This document shows positions 62,259-64,000 of a DNA stretch of 64,000 nucleotides, piece by piece. The position numbers and the translations under genes were made by a program. A model generated the notes under the pieces. It ran no database searches. It saw only the letters and a list, made by a program, of their open reading frames with translations, and was not told the origin of the DNA. Each line of letters starts with the position of its first letter. The first letter of the stretch is position 1. The stretch comes from Ceratorhiza oryzae-sativae (lineage: Eukaryota > Basidiomycota > Agaricomycetes > Cantharellales > Ceratobasidiaceae), in contig JARWMV010000079.1 of the NCBI GenBank assembly GCA_030998015.1, positions 1 to 64,000 of the forward strand, in the 5' to 3' direction.

Positions 62259-64000
62259 CTACCTATCGCTCGTTGGTTCAGCAGCCGCGTACACACTGGC
62301 CCATTCAGTACCGTGCCTGAAGCGCGACAGATCAAGCCATACAGGATGCGGAGCATCTCTCGAAATCACAATCAATGAGTCGTCAAGTTGAGGCCTTTGA
62401 TACTCGGGAGGCAACCAGAAGAGTAGTTCACCAGGTGACAGAGAGACCCATCCGTTATGATCGCAAAATTTCATCAGACGAGAAGCATTCCGATAACGAG
62501 TGGTATCGGTTTGCATGTTAGGAAGACGAGTTGCAGGAGAATCTTGTGGACCGGGAGTAATCCGATGTATGTCCTGAATGGTATTGCCTGTGGGACCTTG
62601 ACGAAGGTCCTGCCCCAGGGGCCGTTCGTATGAGGAGCTGTAGTCGAGGTGTGAGATCCGAACACTGTCGTCAAATGAGCCAGAGACAATGTGACGACCA
62701 TCAGGCGAGTATGCAACAGACCAGGCCGAGGATTCGTGGCCAGCAAGTGGTTGACCAACTGCAGCACCTGTATGCGCATCCCACACTCGCACTGTCAGAT
62801 GAGCCAGAGACGATGTGACGACCATCAGGCGAGTATGCAACAGACCAGACCGAGGATTCGTGGCCAGCAAGTGGTTGACCAACTGCAGCACCTGTATGCG
62901 CATCCCACACTCGCACTGTCTTGTCAGATGAGCCAGAGACGATGTGACGACCATCAGGCGAGTATGCAACAGACCGGACCGAGGATTCGTGGCCAGCAAG
63001 TGGTTGACCAACTGCAGCACCTGTATGCGCATCCCACACTCGCACTGTCTTGTCAGATGAGCCAGAGACGATGTGACGACCATCAGGCGAGTATGCAACA
63101 GACCGGACCGAGGATTCGTGGCCAGCAAGTGGTTGACCAACTGCAGCACCTGTATGCGCATCCCACACTCGCACTGTGTTGTCATCTGAGCCAGAGACGA
63201 TGTGACGACCATCAGGCGAGTATGCAACAGACAGGACCCAGGATTCGTGGCCAGCAAGTGGTTGACCAACTGCAGCACCTGTATGCGCATCCCACACTCG
63301 CACTGTGTTGTCAGATGAGCCAGAGACGATGTGACGACCATCAGGCGAGTATGCAACAGAAAGGACCCAGGATTCGTGGCCAGCAAGTGGTTGACCAACT
63401 GCAGCACCTGTATGCGCATCCCACACTCGCACTGTCTTGTCAGATGAGCCAGAGACGATGTGACGACCATCAGGCGAGTATGCAACAGACCGGACCGAGG
63501 ATTCGTGGCCAGCAAGTGGTTGACCAACTGCAGCACCTGTATGCGCATCCCACACTCGCACTGTGTTGTCATCTGAGCCAGAGACGATGTGACGACCATC
63601 AGGCGAGTATGCAACACAAAGGACCCAGGATTCGTGGCCAGCAAGTGGTTGACCAACTGCAGCACCTGTATGCGCATCCCACACTCGCACTGTGTTGTCA
63701 GATGAGCCAGAGACGATGTGACGACCATCAGGCGAGTATGCAACAGACCAGACCGAGGATTCGTGGCCAGCAAGTGGTTGACCAACTGCAGCACCTGTAT
63801 GCGCATCCCACACTCGCACTGTGTTGTCAGATGAGCCAGAGACGATGTGACGACCATCAGGCGAGTATGCAACAGACCGGACCGAGGATTCGTGGCCAGC
63901 AAGTGGTTGACCAACTGCAGCACCTGTATGCGCATCCCACACTCGCACTGTGTTGTCAGATGAGCCAGAGATGATGTGACGACCATCAGGCGAGTATGCA
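62259..64000 (-). CDS. WD40-repeat protein, C-terminal part (likely NACHT/NLR-type), runs off window
   Basis: About ten 129-bp units encode 43-residue WD40 blades (consensus SVAYSPDGRHIVSGSSDKTV followed by RVWDAHTGAAVGQPLAGHES). They are nearly identical apart from a few positions (SSVRS, SSVWS, SWVLC, SWVLS; SSDN, SSDK, SDDN). Such young arrays form the ligand-sensing ends of fungal NLR proteins (HET-D/HET-E type NACHT-WD40). The N-terminal effector and NACHT parts would be right of 64000. A 5-base deletion near 62795 shifts the frame before the last full blade. The expected tail (GWVSLSPGELLFWLPPEYQR ... LDLSRFRHGTEWASVYAAAE) continues in the new frame to a stop at 62259. This copy may therefore be a pseudogene, or the deletion may be an assembly error. 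Confidence 0.85.
   Translation of the reverse strand, partial: HTRLMVVTSSLAHLTTQCECGMRIQVLQLVNHLLATNPRSGLLHTRLMVVTSSLAHLTTQCECGMRIQVLQLVNHLLATNPRSGLLHTRLMVVTSSLAHLTTQCECGMRIQVLQLVNHLLATNPGSFVLHTRLMVVTSSLAQMTTQCECGMRIQVLQLVNHLLATNPRSGLLHTRLMVVTSSLAHLTRQCECGMRIQVLQLVNHLLATNPGSFLLHTRLMVVTSSLAHLTTQCECGMRIQVLQLVNHLLATNPGSCLLHTRLMVVTSSLAQMTTQCECGMRIQVLQLVNHLLATNPRSGLLHTRLMVVTSSLAHLTRQCECGMRIQVLQLVNHLLATNPRSGLLHTRLMVVTSSLAHLTRQCECGMRIQVLQLVNHLLATNPRSGLLHTRLMVVTSSLAHLTVRVWDAHTGAAVGQPLAGHESSAWSVAYSPDGRHIVSGSFDDSVRISHLDYSSSYERPLGQDLRQGPTGNTIQDIHRITPGPQDSPATRLPNMQTDTTRYRNASRLMKFCDHNGWVSLSPGELLFWLPPEYQRPQLDDSLIVISRDAPHPVWLDLSRFRHGTEWASVYAAAEPTSDR

Noticed and set aside
62691..63974. A 427-codon plus-strand repetitive frame (QASMQQTGPRIRGQQ units)
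   Set aside because: Antisense shadow of the WD40 repeats. Its length comes from the 129-bp period being a multiple of three.
62259..63986. A 575-codon minus-strand frame with repeated MVVTSSLAHLTTQCECGM units
   Set aside because: It is the wrong reading frame of the WD40 array for most of its length. Only its last part, after the 5-base deletion at ~62795, is real coding sequence.

Overview
The window looks like a transposon-rich part of an agaricomycete (basidiomycete) genome. The evidence is short introns with GTRNGT donors and TACTAAC-like branch sites, chromodomain Ty3/gypsy elements, Tnp2-type CACTA transposases, and near-identical 43-residue WD40 repeats of the fungal NLR type. Rhizoctonia/Ceratobasidium is my best guess, but this is inference from sequence style and not a database match. 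Almost everything from 1 to 60.1 kb is mobile-element DNA inserted into other mobile-element DNA. No tRNA, rRNA or CRISPR array was recognised.

Region by region. (1) 1-12.2 kb: CpG-poor, decayed chromodomain Ty3/gypsy elements (families G1 and G2). They are broken by two related non-autonomous hAT elements (8-bp target duplications), two solo LTRs, and two long palindromic foldbacks flanked by TA that sit inside gypsy LTRs. (2) 12.2-14.9 kb: a pogo/CENP-B-like transposase relic, a small inverted repeat, and CpG-rich DNA without recognisable genes. (3) 14.9-21.4 kb: CACTA element K1, with a left terminus, an accessory gene, a casein-kinase-1-like relic and half of a Tnp2 transposase. (4) 21.4-28.7 kb: two-LTR gypsy element G3, itself split by a solo LTR. 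(5) 28.7-31.9 kb: LTR fragments and an unidentified open reading frame. (6) 31.9-48.6 kb: CACTA element A (accessory gene, kinase relic, Tnp2). A ~230-bp MITE and a 9.3-kb second CACTA-like element B are inserted in its transposase gene. B carries its own Tnp2, an acidic/basic accessory protein and a small zinc-finger gene. (7) 49.4-58.4 kb: element H, with 218-bp terminal inverted repeats and a 9-bp target duplication. It carries a RecQ-type helicase gene and a convergent DUF6589-like gene, the latter split by an intact-ended hAT element. (8) 58.4-60.1 kb: the 3' half of a third Tnp2 gene (K3). (9) 60.1-64 kb: intergenic DNA, then the 3' part of a WD40-repeat gene running off the window.

The most interesting object is element H. 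It has perfect-looking long inverted repeats, a 9-bp duplication, and two convergent genes that each start just inside a repeat. Removing the hAT element and one copy of its duplication from H leaves one continuous ~926-codon DUF6589-like frame. This points to an autonomous DNA transposon encoding a RecQ helicase and a possible transposase of an uncharacterised family.

Across the window most premature stops are TGA where relatives carry arginine, and the two G3 LTRs differ mainly at CpG sites. Both fit decay of methylated CpG, or a RIP-like process, acting on the older elements. Element B and element H are CpG-rich and nearly intact, so they are probably the youngest arrivals.
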